Positions 20,328 to 29,521 of a stretch of 64,000 bases of DNA are shown here, one piece after another (position 1 is the first letter of the stretch; every line of letters begins with the position of its first letter). The stretch comes from Micromonospora peucetia (GTDB taxonomy: Bacteria > Actinomycetota > Actinomycetes > Mycobacteriales > Micromonosporaceae). The notes under the pieces are model-generated. The model worked only from the letters and a program-made list of their open reading frames with translations. It had not been told where the DNA came from and searched no databases. The DNA lies in NCBI RefSeq assembly GCF_900091625.1, contig NZ_FMIC01000002.1, forward strand, positions 2,046,001 to 2,110,000, written 5' to 3'. The position numbers and the translations under genes are program-made.

Positions 20328-21200
20328 TCAGCGCTTGTGGACGGCGTGCCCGCCGAACTGCTGGCGCAGCGCGGCGACGGCCTTCATGGCCGGCGAGTCG
20401 TCCTGGCGGGAGGCGAAGCGGGCGAAGAGCGAAGCGGTGATCACGTTCAGCGGCACGGCCAGCCGGACCGCCTCGTCGACCGTCCACCGGCCCTCGCCGG
20501 TGTCCTCCGTGTAGCCGCTCAGCTCGGCCAGCTCCGGATCCTCGTCGAGGGCCCGGTCCAGCAGGTCGAGCAGCCAGGAGCGGACCACGGTGCCCTCGCG
20601 CCAGGACTTGAACACCCCGGGCACGTTGGTTACCAGCTCGGAGGCGGCCAGCAGCTCGTAGCCCTCGGCGTAGGCGTGCATCAGGCCGTACTCGATGCCG
20701 TTGTGCACCATCTTGGCGTAGTGCCCGGCGCCGACCGGCCCGGCGTGCACGAAGCCGAACTCGCCTTCCGGCTTCAGCGACTCGAAGATCGGCATGAGCC
20801 GGTCGACATGCTCCTGGGCGCCACCCACCATCAGCGCGTAGCCGTTCTGCCGGCCCCAGACGCCGCCGGAGACGCCGGCGTCGAGGTAGCCGATGCCGCG
20901 CTCGTTCAGCCGCTCGGCGCGGGGCGCGTCGTCGCTGAACCGGGAGTTGCCACCGTCGATGATGATGTCGCCCTCACCGAGGACGTCGGCGAGCTCGTCG
21001 ATGGTCGCGTCAGTGACGCCGGCGGGAACCATGACCCAGATCGCCCGGGGAGACTCCAGCTTTTCCGCAAGCTCCGCCAGGGTCGCGACATCGCTCAGCT
21101 CCGCGTTGTGGTCGAAGCCGACCACCTCGTGCCCGGCGGCGCGCAACCGCTCACGCATGTTGCCGCCCATCCGGCCGAGCCCTACCAGGCCGAGCTGCAT
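20328..21200 (-). CDS. gnd: 6-phosphogluconate dehydrogenase (decarboxylating), short type
   Basis: A 290-aa enzyme that converts 6-phosphogluconate to ribulose-5-phosphate. The N-terminal Rossmann motif is [12 protein letters not shown], then [10 protein letters not shown], the substrate motif GVSGGVWG, and the catalytic [10 protein letters not shown]. The length matches the short GntZ/YqeC class, which is often NAD-preferring, rather than the 470-aa class. The gene between dnaN and recF is a hallmark of many actinobacterial origins. It lies 40 nt downstream of dnaN. Confidence 0.95.
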   Translation of the reverse strand: MQLGLVGLGRMGGNMRERLRAAGHEVVGFDHNAELSDVATLAELAEKLESPRAIWVMVPAGVTDATIDELADVLGEGDIIIDGGNSRFSDDAPRAERLNERGIGYLDAGVSGGVWGRQNGYALMVGGAQEHVDRLMPIFESLKPEGEFGFVHAGPVGAGHYAKMVHNGIEYGLMHAYAEGYELLAASELVTNVPGVFKSWREGTVVRSWLLDLLDRALDEDPELAELSGYTEDTGEGRWTVDEAVRLAVPLNVITASLFARFASRQDDSPAMKAVAALRQQFGGHAVHKR

Positions 21201-21240
21201 GTGTTCCTACCTCCGTGCGTCGGGGTCTTCTCGGGTGCGA

Positions 21241-22374
21241 TCAGCGGGAGACGCGGATCGGCATGATGAGGTACCGGTACCCGGGGATGACCTCGCCATC
21301 CTCGCCGGAGGGCGAAATCACCGCGGGCTTGAAGGCATCGACGAACGAGAGCACGGCGAACTGGGCCCCCAGGTTGGTGAGGCCGTCGATCAGGTACTGC
21401 GGGTTGAAGCCGATGGTCAGCGGGTCACCGGTGAAGGTGGCCTCCATCGCCTCGCTGGCCCGCGCCTCCTCGGTGCCGCCGGCCTCGACCACCAGGCCGT
21501 CGGCGCTGAAGCTGAGCAGCACCGGGGTGGCCCGCTCGGCCACCAGGGCAACGCGCTTGACGACCTCGATCAGGGTGCTGACCGGCACCCGCGCCTCGGC
21601 GTTGTGGCTGGTCGGGAAGAGCGAGCGCACCGGCGGGTAGTTCGCTCCGTCGAGCAGCCGGCTGGTGGTGCGCCGGGTGCCGCCGGCGAAGCCGATCATC
21701 CCCTCGCCGGCCGCGCCCTGGGAGAGCGCCATGGTGACCTGGCCACCGATCGGGCCCAGCGCCTTTGCGGTGTCGTTCAGGGTCCGGGCCGGCACGAGGG
21801 CGTTGACGCTCACCTCGGGGTCGTCCGGGTTCCACTGCATCTCGCGCAGGGCCAGCCGGTAGCGGTCGGTGGCGAGCATGGCCAGCGTGCCGCCGGAGAT
21901 CTCGACGCGTACGCCGGTCATCATCGGCAGCGTCTCGTCGCGGCCGGCGGCGATGGCGACCTGGGCGACGGCCGCCGCGAAGGCGACGGCGTCGACGGTG
22001 CCGGCACTCTCCGGCATCTCCGGCAGGGACGGGTAGTCCTCGACCGGCATGGTGGGCAGGGTGAACCGGGCGCTGCCGCAGACCAGTTCGAGGTGGGCGC
22101 CGACAGCGGCGATGTCCACCGGCTTGGCGGGCAGTGCCTTGGTGATCTCGGCCAGCAGCCGACCGGAGACCAGGGCTGCGCCGTCGGCGTCGCCCTGCAC
22201 CTCGACGGTGACCTGGCTGGAGACCTCGTAGTCGAAGCCCGAGACCTGCAGGTTGCCGTCGGTCACCCGCATCATCACGCCGGCGAGCACCGGCACGGAC
22301 GGCCGGCTGGGCAGGCTCTTCGCGGTCCAGGCCACGGCCTCGGCGAGCGCGTCGCGCTCCACTCGGAACTTCAT
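21241..22374 (-). CDS. dnaN: DNA polymerase III beta sliding clamp
   Basis: A 377-aa ring-forming processivity clamp with three repeated clamp domains. It begins MKFRVERDALAEAVAWTAKSL and ends YRYLIMPIRVSR, the usual C-terminal signature (PMR/PIR) of the protein-binding pocket. ATG 22374 is fixed by family alignment; the longer upstream frame runs into oriC-side sequence. It is the first gene of the operon downstream of oriC. Confidence 0.98.
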   Translation of the reverse strand: MKFRVERDALAEAVAWTAKSLPSRPSVPVLAGVMMRVTDGNLQVSGFDYEVSSQVTVEVQGDADGAALVSGRLLAEITKALPAKPVDIAAVGAHLELVCGSARFTLPTMPVEDYPSLPEMPESAGTVDAVAFAAAVAQVAIAAGRDETLPMMTGVRVEISGGTLAMLATDRYRLALREMQWNPDDPEVSVNALVPARTLNDTAKALGPIGGQVTMALSQGAAGEGMIGFAGGTRRTTSRLLDGANYPPVRSLFPTSHNAEARVPVSTLIEVVKRVALVAERATPVLLSFSADGLVVEAGGTEEARASEAMEATFTGDPLTIGFNPQYLIDGLTNLGAQFAVLSFVDAFKPAVISPSGEDGEVIPGYRYLIMPIRVSR

Positions 22375-22559
22375 CAATGCCTCCGCGTCGACGTCAGCGA
22401 CAACTCTCTCATGCCGACCGCTGCCTACCGACCCGCCTGTCCGTGCGGGTACCCATCGCACCTTAGGGCGCGTGGGCATCGGCTGTGCGCCCGACCCCGT
22501 GCTCTTCCCCGGTGCCGGAGAGCCGTCCACGACGGCGTTCCGGCCGATCCACAGGAAGT

Positions 22560-23010
22560 CCAACGGTGATGATTGGTTTTTGTTGTCTTAGAAGAGATAA
22601 CTCGTCATCTTCATCGCACCTGTGCAAACTGTGGAAAACCGGCGTCTGCGCAGCTCAGACAGCTTATCCACCGGTGGTTTAGCTGTGGATAAGCAGGGGT
22701 ATAACTCGGGCCCCCATCCACAGGCTGTCGTCGTCCACAGGCTGTCCACCGTTGTCCACAGGCTGTCCACCGGTTGTCCACCGACTTTCTCCCCAGTTCT
22801 GTGGACAGCCGGAAGCCGCGCAAACGGCGTTATCCCCAGAACCTTCAACAGGTCTCCCACAGGCGAACCGTCGCCTGTGGACAACCACCCGGTTTCCCAC
22901 AGGCGTCCACAGCCTGTCCCCAGGGTTTTTCCACAAGCTGTGGGTAACCGAGAGGTGGGCAGACGGTAGTTTTCCACAGGTTGTGGACGACGAGTTGTGG
23001 ACAACGATCC
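22560..23010. other. oriC: Chromosomal replication origin (oriC)
   Basis: The 807-nt gap between dnaN and dnaA has about 18 DnaA-box-like 9-mers. On the forward strand these include TTATCCACC 22664, CCATCCACA 22714, TCGTCCACA 22731, CTGTCCACC 22742 and 22763, TTGTCCACA 22752, TTGTCCACC 22774, GCGTCCACA 22903 and TTTTCCACA 22927 and 22970. On the reverse strand they include TGTGGATAA 22684, TGTGGACAG 22800, TGTGGACAA 22876 and 22996, TGTGGGTAA 22939 and TGTGGACGA 22982. An AT-rich stretch at 22568-22616 next to dnaN is the likely unwinding element. The boxes run in one direction in the first half and mixed in the second. No gene is seen here. Confidence 0.95.
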
Positions 23011-23181
23011 GGGCGGTGGACGGACACGGCTCAGATGTTGTGGTCTCCACCATGTCGAGGGTCAAGCGCCGGGCCGTCGGGAACGCCAGAAACGCTTCCG
23101 TGGCGGACGAAAAAACGCCCGGCCGATGGTCCGGCCGGGCGCGTCGGTCGCCCCTCTCCGCCGTGGGCGCGGGCGTACGCG

Positions 23182-25017
23182 TCAGGTGTTCTGCTTGATC
23201 CGGTTGGTCAGCTCGGCGATCTGGTTGTAGAGCGACCGGCGTTCGGCCATCTGCTGACGGATCTTGCGGTCGGCGTGCATGACGGTGGTGTGGTCCCGGC
23301 CGCCGAAGGCCTGCCCGATCCGGGGCAGTGACAGGTCGGTCAGCTCCCGGCACAGGTACATGGCCACCTGGCGGGCGTTCACCAGCACCCGGGAGCGGGA
23401 GTGGCCGCGCAGGTCCTCCAGGCTGACCCCGAAGTAGTCGGCGGTGGAGACCATGATCTGGTCGGCGGTGATCTCCGGCCCGGTGCCGTCCGGGATGAAG
23501 TCCCGCAGCACCTCCTCCGCCAGCGACAACTCGACCGTGGCGCGGGTCAGGCTGGCGAACGCCGTCACCCGGATCAGCGCACCCTCCAGCTCCCGGATCG
23601 AGTTCGACACCCGCGAGGCGATGAACTCCAGCACGTCCGGCGGGGCGTAGAGGCGCTCCTGCGCCGCCTTCTTCTGGAGGATGGCGATCCGGGTCTCCAG
23701 GTCCGGCGGCTGGATGTCGGCCAGCAACCCCCACTCGAAGCGGGTACGCAGCCGGTCCTCCAGGGTAGCGAGCTGCTTCGGCGACCGGTCGGAGGTGATC
23801 ACGATCTGCTTGTTGGCGTTGTGCAGCGTGTTGAACGTGTGGAAGAACTCCTCCTGCGTGCGCTCACGGTTCTCCAGGAACTGGATGTCGTCGATCAGCA
23901 GGATGTCGACGTCGCGGTAGCGCCGCTGGAACGCACTGGTCTTGTCGTCCCGGAGCGAGTTGATGAAGTCGTTGGTGAATTCCTCGGTCGAGACGTACCG
24001 GACCGAGCGCGCGTTTCCCAGCGTCGTGGCGTAGTGCCCGATGGCGTGCAGCAGGTGCGTCTTGCCCAGCCCGGAGCTGCCGTAGATGAACAGCGGGTTG
24101 TACGCCTTCGCCGGCGACTCGGCGACCGCGACGCTCGCCGCGTGGGCGAAGCGGTTGGACGAGCCGATGACGAACGTCTCGAACATGTACTTGGGGTTGA
24201 GCCGGTTGCCACCGCTGTCGGCGCCGGGCATCCGGCGGTCGTCCCGGCCACCTGTCCGGTGATCCGCGCCACCCCGGCCGGGGCCGCTGTCGGTGCCGGT
24301 GTCGCGGGGCATGGCCCGGATCACGTGCTGGTCCCGTGGAGAGTCGGCGTCCTCGCGGTAGCGGGGCTCGTACCCCCGGGCGTCGGCCGGCGGGTCCAGC
24401 CGGGAGGCATGCTCGTCGTAGCCCCGACGCTCGGCCGGGTGCCGGACCGGCGCCGACCGGTCACCCCGCGGCGGCTCGGCGAAGGCCGTGCTGAAGAGGG
24501 CCTCCTGCCCGCCCCGATCGCCCGGCCGGTGCCCGTCGTCGTCCGGCGACGAGGCGTCGGGCCGCCGCTGGGGGTGCGCCTGCTCGGGGATGTGTGGCGG
24601 CTGCCCCGCGTCGAGGGCCGCGCCGTCCCGGTGCCCGACCATCCCGTCGAAGCCCGGCGGTGCGTCGGTGTAGTCGAGCGGCCCGCCGTCGTGGTTGGCC
24701 GGCCCGGTCTCGGGCCCGCTGCGATAGACGGTGCCCGCCGGGCGGCCGGAGCCGCCCTCGGGCAGGCGTACGGTCACCGCTACCTGGATCGGCCGACCCA
24801 GCCGGCGGGTGAGCGCCTCCGTGATCGCCGGGCGCAGCCGGGACTCGATCACGTCCCGGGTGAAGGCGTCGGGAACGGAGAGCAGCGCGGTGTCCTCGAC
24901 GATGGCCCGTAGCCGGGTCAGCCGCAGGTACGCCCGCTGCTGCGCGGAGATGATCTCGTCGGCGAGTTCGTCGGTCGTCGCTGTCCACACCGCGGCAAGG
25001 TCGGTCGTACCGGTCAC
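23182..25017 (-). CDS. dnaA: Chromosomal replication initiator DnaA
   Basis: A 611-aa initiator. Domain I is at about residues 1-95, followed by a long disordered Arg/Asp/Pro-rich domain II (about 100-270) typical of high-GC actinobacteria. The AAA+ domain has Walker [11 protein letters not shown] near residue 310 and Walker [11 protein letters not shown]. The C-terminal DNA-binding domain carries the signature [18 protein letters not shown] 25017 gives the expected [18 protein letters not shown] start and has a GAGGGGG-type ribosome site upstream. Two DnaA boxes upstream (25136 and 25147) suggest autoregulation. Confidence 0.97.
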   Translation of the reverse strand: MTGTTDLAAVWTATTDELADEIISAQQRAYLRLTRLRAIVEDTALLSVPDAFTRDVIESRLRPAITEALTRRLGRPIQVAVTVRLPEGGSGRPAGTVYRSGPETGPANHDGGPLDYTDAPPGFDGMVGHRDGAALDAGQPPHIPEQAHPQRRPDASSPDDDGHRPGDRGGQEALFSTAFAEPPRGDRSAPVRHPAERRGYDEHASRLDPPADARGYEPRYREDADSPRDQHVIRAMPRDTGTDSGPGRGGADHRTGGRDDRRMPGADSGGNRLNPKYMFETFVIGSSNRFAHAASVAVAESPAKAYNPLFIYGSSGLGKTHLLHAIGHYATTLGNARSVRYVSTEEFTNDFINSLRDDKTSAFQRRYRDVDILLIDDIQFLENRERTQEEFFHTFNTLHNANKQIVITSDRSPKQLATLEDRLRTRFEWGLLADIQPPDLETRIAILQKKAAQERLYAPPDVLEFIASRVSNSIRELEGALIRVTAFASLTRATVELSLAEEVLRDFIPDGTGPEITADQIMVSTADYFGVSLEDLRGHSRSRVLVNARQVAMYLCRELTDLSLPRIGQAFGGRDHTTVMHADRKIRQQMAERRSLYNQIAELTNRIKQNT

Positions 25018-25135
25018 CGTCGTGCCACCCCCTCGCCTCTGCTCCGCCGACGCCGCTGTCTTCTCCGGTCGGCCGTCCCGGGCCCGGCGCGTTCGCGCGG
25101 GTGGAAACGACACCCACCGGGCGACCGACCGGTCC

Positions 25136-25155
25136 TCGTCCACAAGTTATCCACA
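25136..25155. promoter_or_regulatory. Two DnaA boxes upstream of dnaA
   Basis: TCGTCCACA (25136-25144) and a perfect TTATCCACA (25147-25155) lie about 120-140 bp upstream of the dnaA start, fitting autoregulation of dnaA. The rest of the 25018-25438 gap shows no gene. Confidence 0.7.
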
Positions 25156-25438
25156 GCCTGTGTACGCACCGATTGTGGCCGCCCGCCGGACGCGGGTCGG
25201 ACCTGCCCCCTGCCTGAACGGGCGCTGAAGCGGGTTCATCGTGCCGAACGATTCACTACCTTGTCCGGTCTTGGCCGCCGGCGACGACCGGACTTTTCGA
25301 CGCTGACCGCAATCGGGCACGGTAACAGCGTTGTCCGCGCGCCATCAACCGGTGACGCGCGGCGACCCTTGTCAACATCAGCGAAAACCGCCGCTTCGGT
25401 CGCCGGTGGGGCCCGGCGTACCGCCCTGCTGGGGGTGT

Positions 25439-25467
25439 TTGACGGTGGTTGTCGCCCTGCGTAGGCT
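25439..25467 (+). promoter_or_regulatory. Likely rpmH promoter
   Basis: TTGACG (25439-25444), a 17-nt spacer, then TAGGCT (25462-25467) form a good housekeeping-sigma promoter about 185 nt before rpmH. A second -10-like TAGGGT lies at 25494-25499 without a clear -35. Confidence 0.65.
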
Positions 25468-25652
25468 GAAATGGCTGCTCTCTCGCCCTCTGCTAGGGTG
25501 ATGGGTGCTTGCTGTCCGCGGTCGCTTCCCTGCATCGCCGAGGTCCCGCTCCGCCGGGCAGCACCGATCGGGGGCCACCGCCGAGGTGGCCTGGACCACC
25601 ACACGATCCCGGCGACCCCTCGCCCGGGGCGTACGAAAACGGAGAGCCTGAC

Positions 25653-25790
25653 GTGAGCAAGCGCACCTACCAGCCGAACAACCGCCGCCGCGCGAAGACC
25701 CACGGCTTCCGGCTGCGCATGCGCACCCGTGCCGGCCGCGCCATCCTTTCGACCCGTCGCTCCAAGGGCCGCACCCGCCTGTCGGCCTGA
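25653..25790 (+). CDS. rpmH: 50S ribosomal protein L34
   Basis: A 45-aa ribosomal protein: [19 protein letters not shown] and onward, ending [12 protein letters not shown], full length. The GTG start follows GGAGAG. It is the first gene of rpmH-rnpA-yidD-yidC, divergent from dnaA, as in nearly all bacteria. Confidence 0.98.
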   Translation: MSKRTYQPNNRRRAKTHGFRLRMRTRAGRAILSTRRSKGRTRLSA

Positions 25791-25826
25791 GGCCGACACG
25801 GTCAGGTCCGGGGGACGTGGACAGTC

Positions 25827-26243
25827 GTGCTGGCGGCCGCACAGCGACTGCGGCGTAGCACTGACTTCGCCGCAGCGGTCCGGGGTGGTCGACGTGCCGG
25901 CCGTGGTGCCGTCGTTGTCCACCTGAGCCTGCCGACGACCCCCGACGCCACGACAGCAACCTCGCCGGAGCCGGCGCGGAGCACCGGGACGGAGCAACCC
26001 TCCGGACCGGCCCGCGCCGGCTTCGTCGTGTCCAAGGCCGTCGGGAACGCCGTGGTCCGCAACCGGGTCCGGCGTCGCCTGCGACACCTGGTCCGTGAGC
26101 GGCTGACCGGTCTGCCCGCGGGAAGCACCCTGGTCGTACGGGCGTTGCCCGCCGCGGCCGACGCGTCGTACCCGCGACTCGGCACCGATCTCGATGCGGC
26201 TATCGCCGCGGCGACGGCGCCCCGCGGACGGCGGTCCCGGTGA
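25827..26243 (+). CDS. rnpA: Ribonuclease P protein component
   Basis: A 138-aa protein partner of the RNase P RNA, which trims tRNA 5' ends. The signature is [27 protein letters not shown]; the N-terminal [19 protein letters not shown] is typical. A Pro/Thr-rich insert of about 25 residues ([19 protein letters not shown]) sits in the central loop. GTG start; the stop overlaps yidD by 4 nt. Confidence 0.96.
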   Translation: MLAAAQRLRRSTDFAAAVRGGRRAGRGAVVVHLSLPTTPDATTATSPEPARSTGTEQPSGPARAGFVVSKAVGNAVVRNRVRRRLRHLVRERLTGLPAGSTLVVRALPAAADASYPRLGTDLDAAIAAATAPRGRRSR

Positions 26244-26527
26244 CCGCCGGACCGACCGGGCCACGGCCGACGACGATCGGTGCCCGGGTGCTGAGCGGGC
26301 CCATCGTCGCGTACCGTCGGTGGATAAGTCCGGCTCTGCCGGCCCGCTGCCGGTTCTACCCGTCGTGCAGTGCCTACGCCCTGGAGGCGGTGGCGGTGCA
26401 CGGCGCGATCCGGGGAGCGGGCCTGACGGCCCGGCGGCTGTTGCGCTGCCACCCCTTCCACCCAGGTGGACACGACCCGGTGCCTGAGCCGGGCGACCGC
26501 CGCCGTGCCGATGCGACTGGAGCCTGA
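26240..26527 (+). CDS. yidD: Membrane protein insertion efficiency factor YidD
   Basis: A 95-aa peripheral membrane protein with the conserved [20 protein letters not shown] segment and cysteine pattern C-x-F-Y-P-S-C, then [12 protein letters not shown]. It helps YidC-dependent insertion. The GTG start overlaps rnpA (GTGA). Confidence 0.95.
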   Translation: MTAGPTGPRPTTIGARVLSGPIVAYRRWISPALPARCRFYPSCSAYALEAVAVHGAIRGAGLTARRLLRCHPFHPGGHDPVPEPGDRRRADATGA

Positions 26528-26530
26528 GAA

Positions 26531-27514
26531 TTGAGTCTCGACTGGATCTACTACGCGATTTCGTGGATCCTGCTGGCCTGGCATGGGGCCTGGGACGCCA
26601 TCCGGGTGCCGGACACGGCGGTAATCGGCACGAACTGGGCCTGGATCCTCGCCATCGTCTTCCTGGTGGTCACCGTCCGGGTGATCCTGTTCCCCGTCTT
26701 CGTCAAGCAGATCAAGTCGCAGCGCGCGATGCAGGCGCTCCAGCCGCAGGTGAAGGCGCTGCAGGAGAAGCACAAGGGTGACCGGGAGACGCTCCAGAAA
26801 GAGATGATGGAGCTCTACCGGAAGGAAAAGGCCAACCCGCTCATGGGCTGCCTTCCGATGTTCCTCCAGATCCCCGTCTTCCTGGGCCTCTTCCACGTGC
26901 TCCGCCGGCTCGACCCGGCCAACGGGGGCAAGACCCTCTACGGCTGGACGGTCACCCAGTTCGAGAGCGCCTCGGCCGCGAAGCTCTTCACCGCACCGAT
27001 CGCCGGCAAGTTCGGCTCGACCGCCGACGAACTGGCCCGGCTCGGTGCCAACGGCACCACCGTGAAGGTCATCGCCGGCATTCTGGTGCTGATGATGATG
27101 GGCACCACCTACCTCACCAGCCGTCAGATGATCCTCAAGACCGGCTGGGCCGAGGACCCGCAGCAGCGGATGATCCAGAAGCTGATGCTCTACGGCATCC
27201 CGCTGTCGCTGCTCATCTCCGGCGCCATCTTCCCCATCGGTGTGATCATCTACTGGGTCACGAACAACCTCTTCACCCTCGGCCAGCAGCAGTGGGTGCT
27301 GCGTAAGTTCCCGCCGCCGCCGACCGCCACCAGCAAGCCGGTCACCTCGACCCGCAACCCCGTGCAGCCGGCGAAGTTGGGCGGCCTGCTGGGCCGCGGC
27401 AAGCCGGCCCCCCAGGCCCCGGCCAAGCCGGTCGCGCCGAAGATCGCCGGCCCCAAGCCGGGCGCCAAGCCGGCCAACCCCAAGAAGGGCCGCCCCGCCA
27501 AGCGGCAGGGCTGA
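26531..27514 (+). CDS. yidC: Membrane protein insertase YidC
   Basis: A 327-aa insertase of the short, Gram-positive-like type with about five transmembrane segments. The conserved cytoplasmic loop reads KQIKSQRAMQALQPQVKALQ. The membrane signature follows as NPLMGCLPMFLQIPVFLGLF, and later GVIIYWVTNNLFTLGQQ. The conserved groove Arg is in VRVILFPVF. The tail (from about 265) is basic and Pro/Ala/Lys-rich, suited to ribosome contact. The TTG start at 26531 is 3 nt after yidD. Confidence 0.95.
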   Translation: MSLDWIYYAISWILLAWHGAWDAIRVPDTAVIGTNWAWILAIVFLVVTVRVILFPVFVKQIKSQRAMQALQPQVKALQEKHKGDRETLQKEMMELYRKEKANPLMGCLPMFLQIPVFLGLFHVLRRLDPANGGKTLYGWTVTQFESASAAKLFTAPIAGKFGSTADELARLGANGTTVKVIAGILVLMMMGTTYLTSRQMILKTGWAEDPQQRMIQKLMLYGIPLSLLISGAIFPIGVIIYWVTNNLFTLGQQQWVLRKFPPPPTATSKPVTSTRNPVQPAKLGGLLGRGKPAPQAPAKPVAPKIAGPKPGAKPANPKKGRPAKRQG

Positions 27515-27522
27515 GAACCTCC

Positions 27523-27552
27523 GGGCCGCCGTCGGGACACCGGCGGCGGCCC
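27523..27552 (+). terminator. Possible hairpin after yidC
   Basis: GGGCCGCCG (27523-27531) pairs with CGGCGGCCC (27544-27552) just after the yidC stop; no U-rich tail. A second inverted repeat, CCCACGGGC/GCCCGTGGG, spans 27614-27654 in the same 215-nt gap before jag. Confidence 0.45.
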
Positions 27553-27729
27553 GTTCCGCACTGTGCAGCCGCCGTACGGCCGGCGCCGGGCGGAACCGCC
27601 GCGTGCGACGCGGCCCACGGGCGAGACTGCCCGTACGACAGACGTGCCCGTGGGTACCGGCGACCTCCCGCCGGCCCCGGGGAACCAGCGGACCCGACGG
27701 TCCGGCCGAGCGAGTACGGAGATGAGACC

Positions 27730-28320
27730 GTGACCGACACCAGCACCCCCCAAGCCGACCAGTCCCTGGACGACGAGGGGACCGAGCCGACCGCGGTGAA
27801 CGGCGACACCGCGGAGACCGACGAGGAGTCGGGCATCCGGGAGAAGAAGACGGTCGGCGAGAGCGAACTGTTCCGGCAGAGCGAGATCGCGGCCGACTAC
27901 GTCGAGGGCCTGCTCGACATCCTCGACTACGACGGCGACATCGACGAGCTGGTCTCCGGCGGTCGCCCCGTCGTCGAGGTGGTCGGCGCTCGGCTGCAGA
28001 ACCTGGTCGGTCAGCGCGGCGCCACCCTGGAGGCGCTCCAGGAACTCGCCCGGCTGGCCGTCTTTCGGCAGACCGGTACCCCGAGCCGGCTGCTGCTCGA
28101 CGTCGGCGGCTACCGGGCCACCCGCCGCAAGGAACTCGCCGCAGTCGCCAAGAACGCCGTGGAGAAGGTCAAGGAGCACGGTGAGCCCGTGCGCCTGGAG
28201 CCGATGTCCGCGTTCGAGCGCAAGTGCGTACACGACGTGGTCAACGCGATGAGTGGCGTGGAGAGCGAGTCCGAGGGCGTCGAGCCGACCCGGCGCATCA
28301 TCGTCCGGCCGGCGGACTGA
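27730..28320 (+). CDS. jag: Jag/KhpB-type RNA-binding protein (KH and R3H)
   Basis: A 196-aa RNA-binding protein. An acidic N-terminal 45 residues precede a KH-type domain (DYVEGLLDILDYDGDIDEL with SGGRPVVEVVGARLQNLVGQRGATLEALQ). An R3H domain follows with KELAAVAKNAVEKV and ERKCVHDVVNAM. KhpB/Jag partners with KhpA in RNA binding and influences cell envelope growth. GTG start. It is placed between yidC and rsmG, as in M. tuberculosis (Rv3920c). Confidence 0.93.
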   Translation: MTDTSTPQADQSLDDEGTEPTAVNGDTAETDEESGIREKKTVGESELFRQSEIAADYVEGLLDILDYDGDIDELVSGGRPVVEVVGARLQNLVGQRGATLEALQELARLAVFRQTGTPSRLLLDVGGYRATRRKELAAVAKNAVEKVKEHGEPVRLEPMSAFERKCVHDVVNAMSGVESESEGVEPTRRIIVRPAD

Positions 28321-28324
28321 CCGG

Positions 28325-29245
28325 GTGACCCACGACGACACCACGGCCGGTGCCGTGGACGGCCCGGGTGGCACGCCGCCCGGGCCGTCCCCTGTCCGGC
28401 CCGAGCCGAACGTGACCCCCGCCGCGCCGTCGCCGGCCGCGGATTCTGACGCCGCGCCGTCGCCGGCTGCGGATGCCGACGCCCGGCTGGCGCCGGCCGT
28501 CACCGAAGCCACGCCCCCGCCGGCTGTTGCGGTGCTGCCGCCGGAGCTGGCAGGTGCGGCACGCACCCTCTTCGGCGACCGGATCGAGTTGGCTGCCGCG
28601 TACGCCGAACTGCTCGCCACCGACGGCGTGCTCCGTGGCTTGATCGGCCCGCGCGAGGCGCCGCGGATCTGGGATCGCCACCTGCTCAACTGCGCGGCGG
28701 TGGCCGAGCGGATCCCGGAGGGCGCGACGGTGCTCGACGTCGGTTCCGGGGCCGGGCTGCCCGGCCTGGTGCTGGCCATCGCGCGCCCCGACCTGACGGT
28801 GACCCTGATCGAACCGCTCGCCCGGCGCACCTCCTTCCTCATCGAGGCGGTGCAGCACCTCGGGCTGACAAAGATGGTCCGGGTGTTCCGGGGGCGGGCC
28901 GACGAGGCGGCGAACGGGTCGACAGGCGTCGGCCCGTTGAGCGGTGACGTGGTGACCGCGCGTGCCGTCGCACCGCTGGACCGGCTCTCGACGTGGTGCC
29001 TGCCGCTGGCCGTGCGCGGCGGTCGGCTGATCGCCCTCAAGGGCGCGTCCGCCGCCGACGAGGTCGCCGAGCACGCGCAGACCGTGGCCCGGCTGGGCGG
29101 CGGTGAGCCCGAGGTGCACCGCTGCGGCGAGGGAGTGATCGATCCGCCGACGACGGTGGTGGAGATCGTGCGGGAGCGGATGGTCGGGCCGGGTCGACCC
29201 AAGGCCGCCAAACGGTCGGGTGGCGGCCGGCCCCGGCGGCGCTGA
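28325..29245 (+). CDS. rsmG: 16S rRNA (guanine-527-N7)-methyltransferase
   Basis: A 306-aa AdoMet methyltransferase (GidB). The core starts near residue 75 with LAAAYAELLATDGVLRGLIGPRE and WDRHLLNC. The AdoMet motif is VLDVGSGAGLPGLVLA, and VTARAVAPLDRL follows. The first 70 residues are a Pro/Ala-rich extension absent from most RsmG proteins, encoded partly by a 30-nt tandem duplication (28421-28480). GTG 28325 lies 4 nt after the jag stop; a start near residue 60 would also give a complete domain. Confidence 0.93.
   Translation: MTHDDTTAGAVDGPGGTPPGPSPVRPEPNVTPAAPSPAADSDAAPSPAADADARLAPAVTEATPPPAVAVLPPELAGAARTLFGDRIELAAAYAELLATDGVLRGLIGPREAPRIWDRHLLNCAAVAERIPEGATVLDVGSGAGLPGLVLAIARPDLTVTLIEPLARRTSFLIEAVQHLGLTKMVRVFRGRADEAANGSTGVGPLSGDVVTARAVAPLDRLSTWCLPLAVRGGRLIALKGASAADEVAEHAQTVARLGGGEPEVHRCGEGVIDPPTTVVEIVRERMVGPGRPKAAKRSGGGRPRRR
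28421..28480 (+). repeat. 30-nt tandem duplication in rsmG
   Basis: Two adjacent 30-nt units (28421-28450 and 28451-28480) differ at three or four bases and encode AAPSPAADSD and AAPSPAADAD in the disordered N-terminal extension. Confidence 0.8.
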
Positions 29246-29521
29246 GTCCCTGTCGGAGTCCACGCCGGATGTCCGGGTGCCGGCTTCCCGTCCGGCGGTT
29301 GTGTCGTTGAACCGGTGCGGGTGGGCGGAAGGATGAGAACCCGACGTGGACCGGCTGCGCCCGTGAGCCGTAGGCTGGCTGCGCGTCGATAGTGTGGAGC
29401 GGGCGGCAACGGACGTTCACCGGTCCCGCCGCTCCCGCCGGGCCGCACGCTCCGCGGTGCGATCGCGTGCGGCCAGTTGACGCGGTGCGGACCGACCATC
29501 CGAAGCGGGCAGGGATGACAG

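Noticed and set aside
19177..20487. Longer 436-aa RecF
   Set aside because: The extension overlaps gnd and lacks RecF similarity; GTG 20310 gives the conserved [13 protein letters not shown] start.
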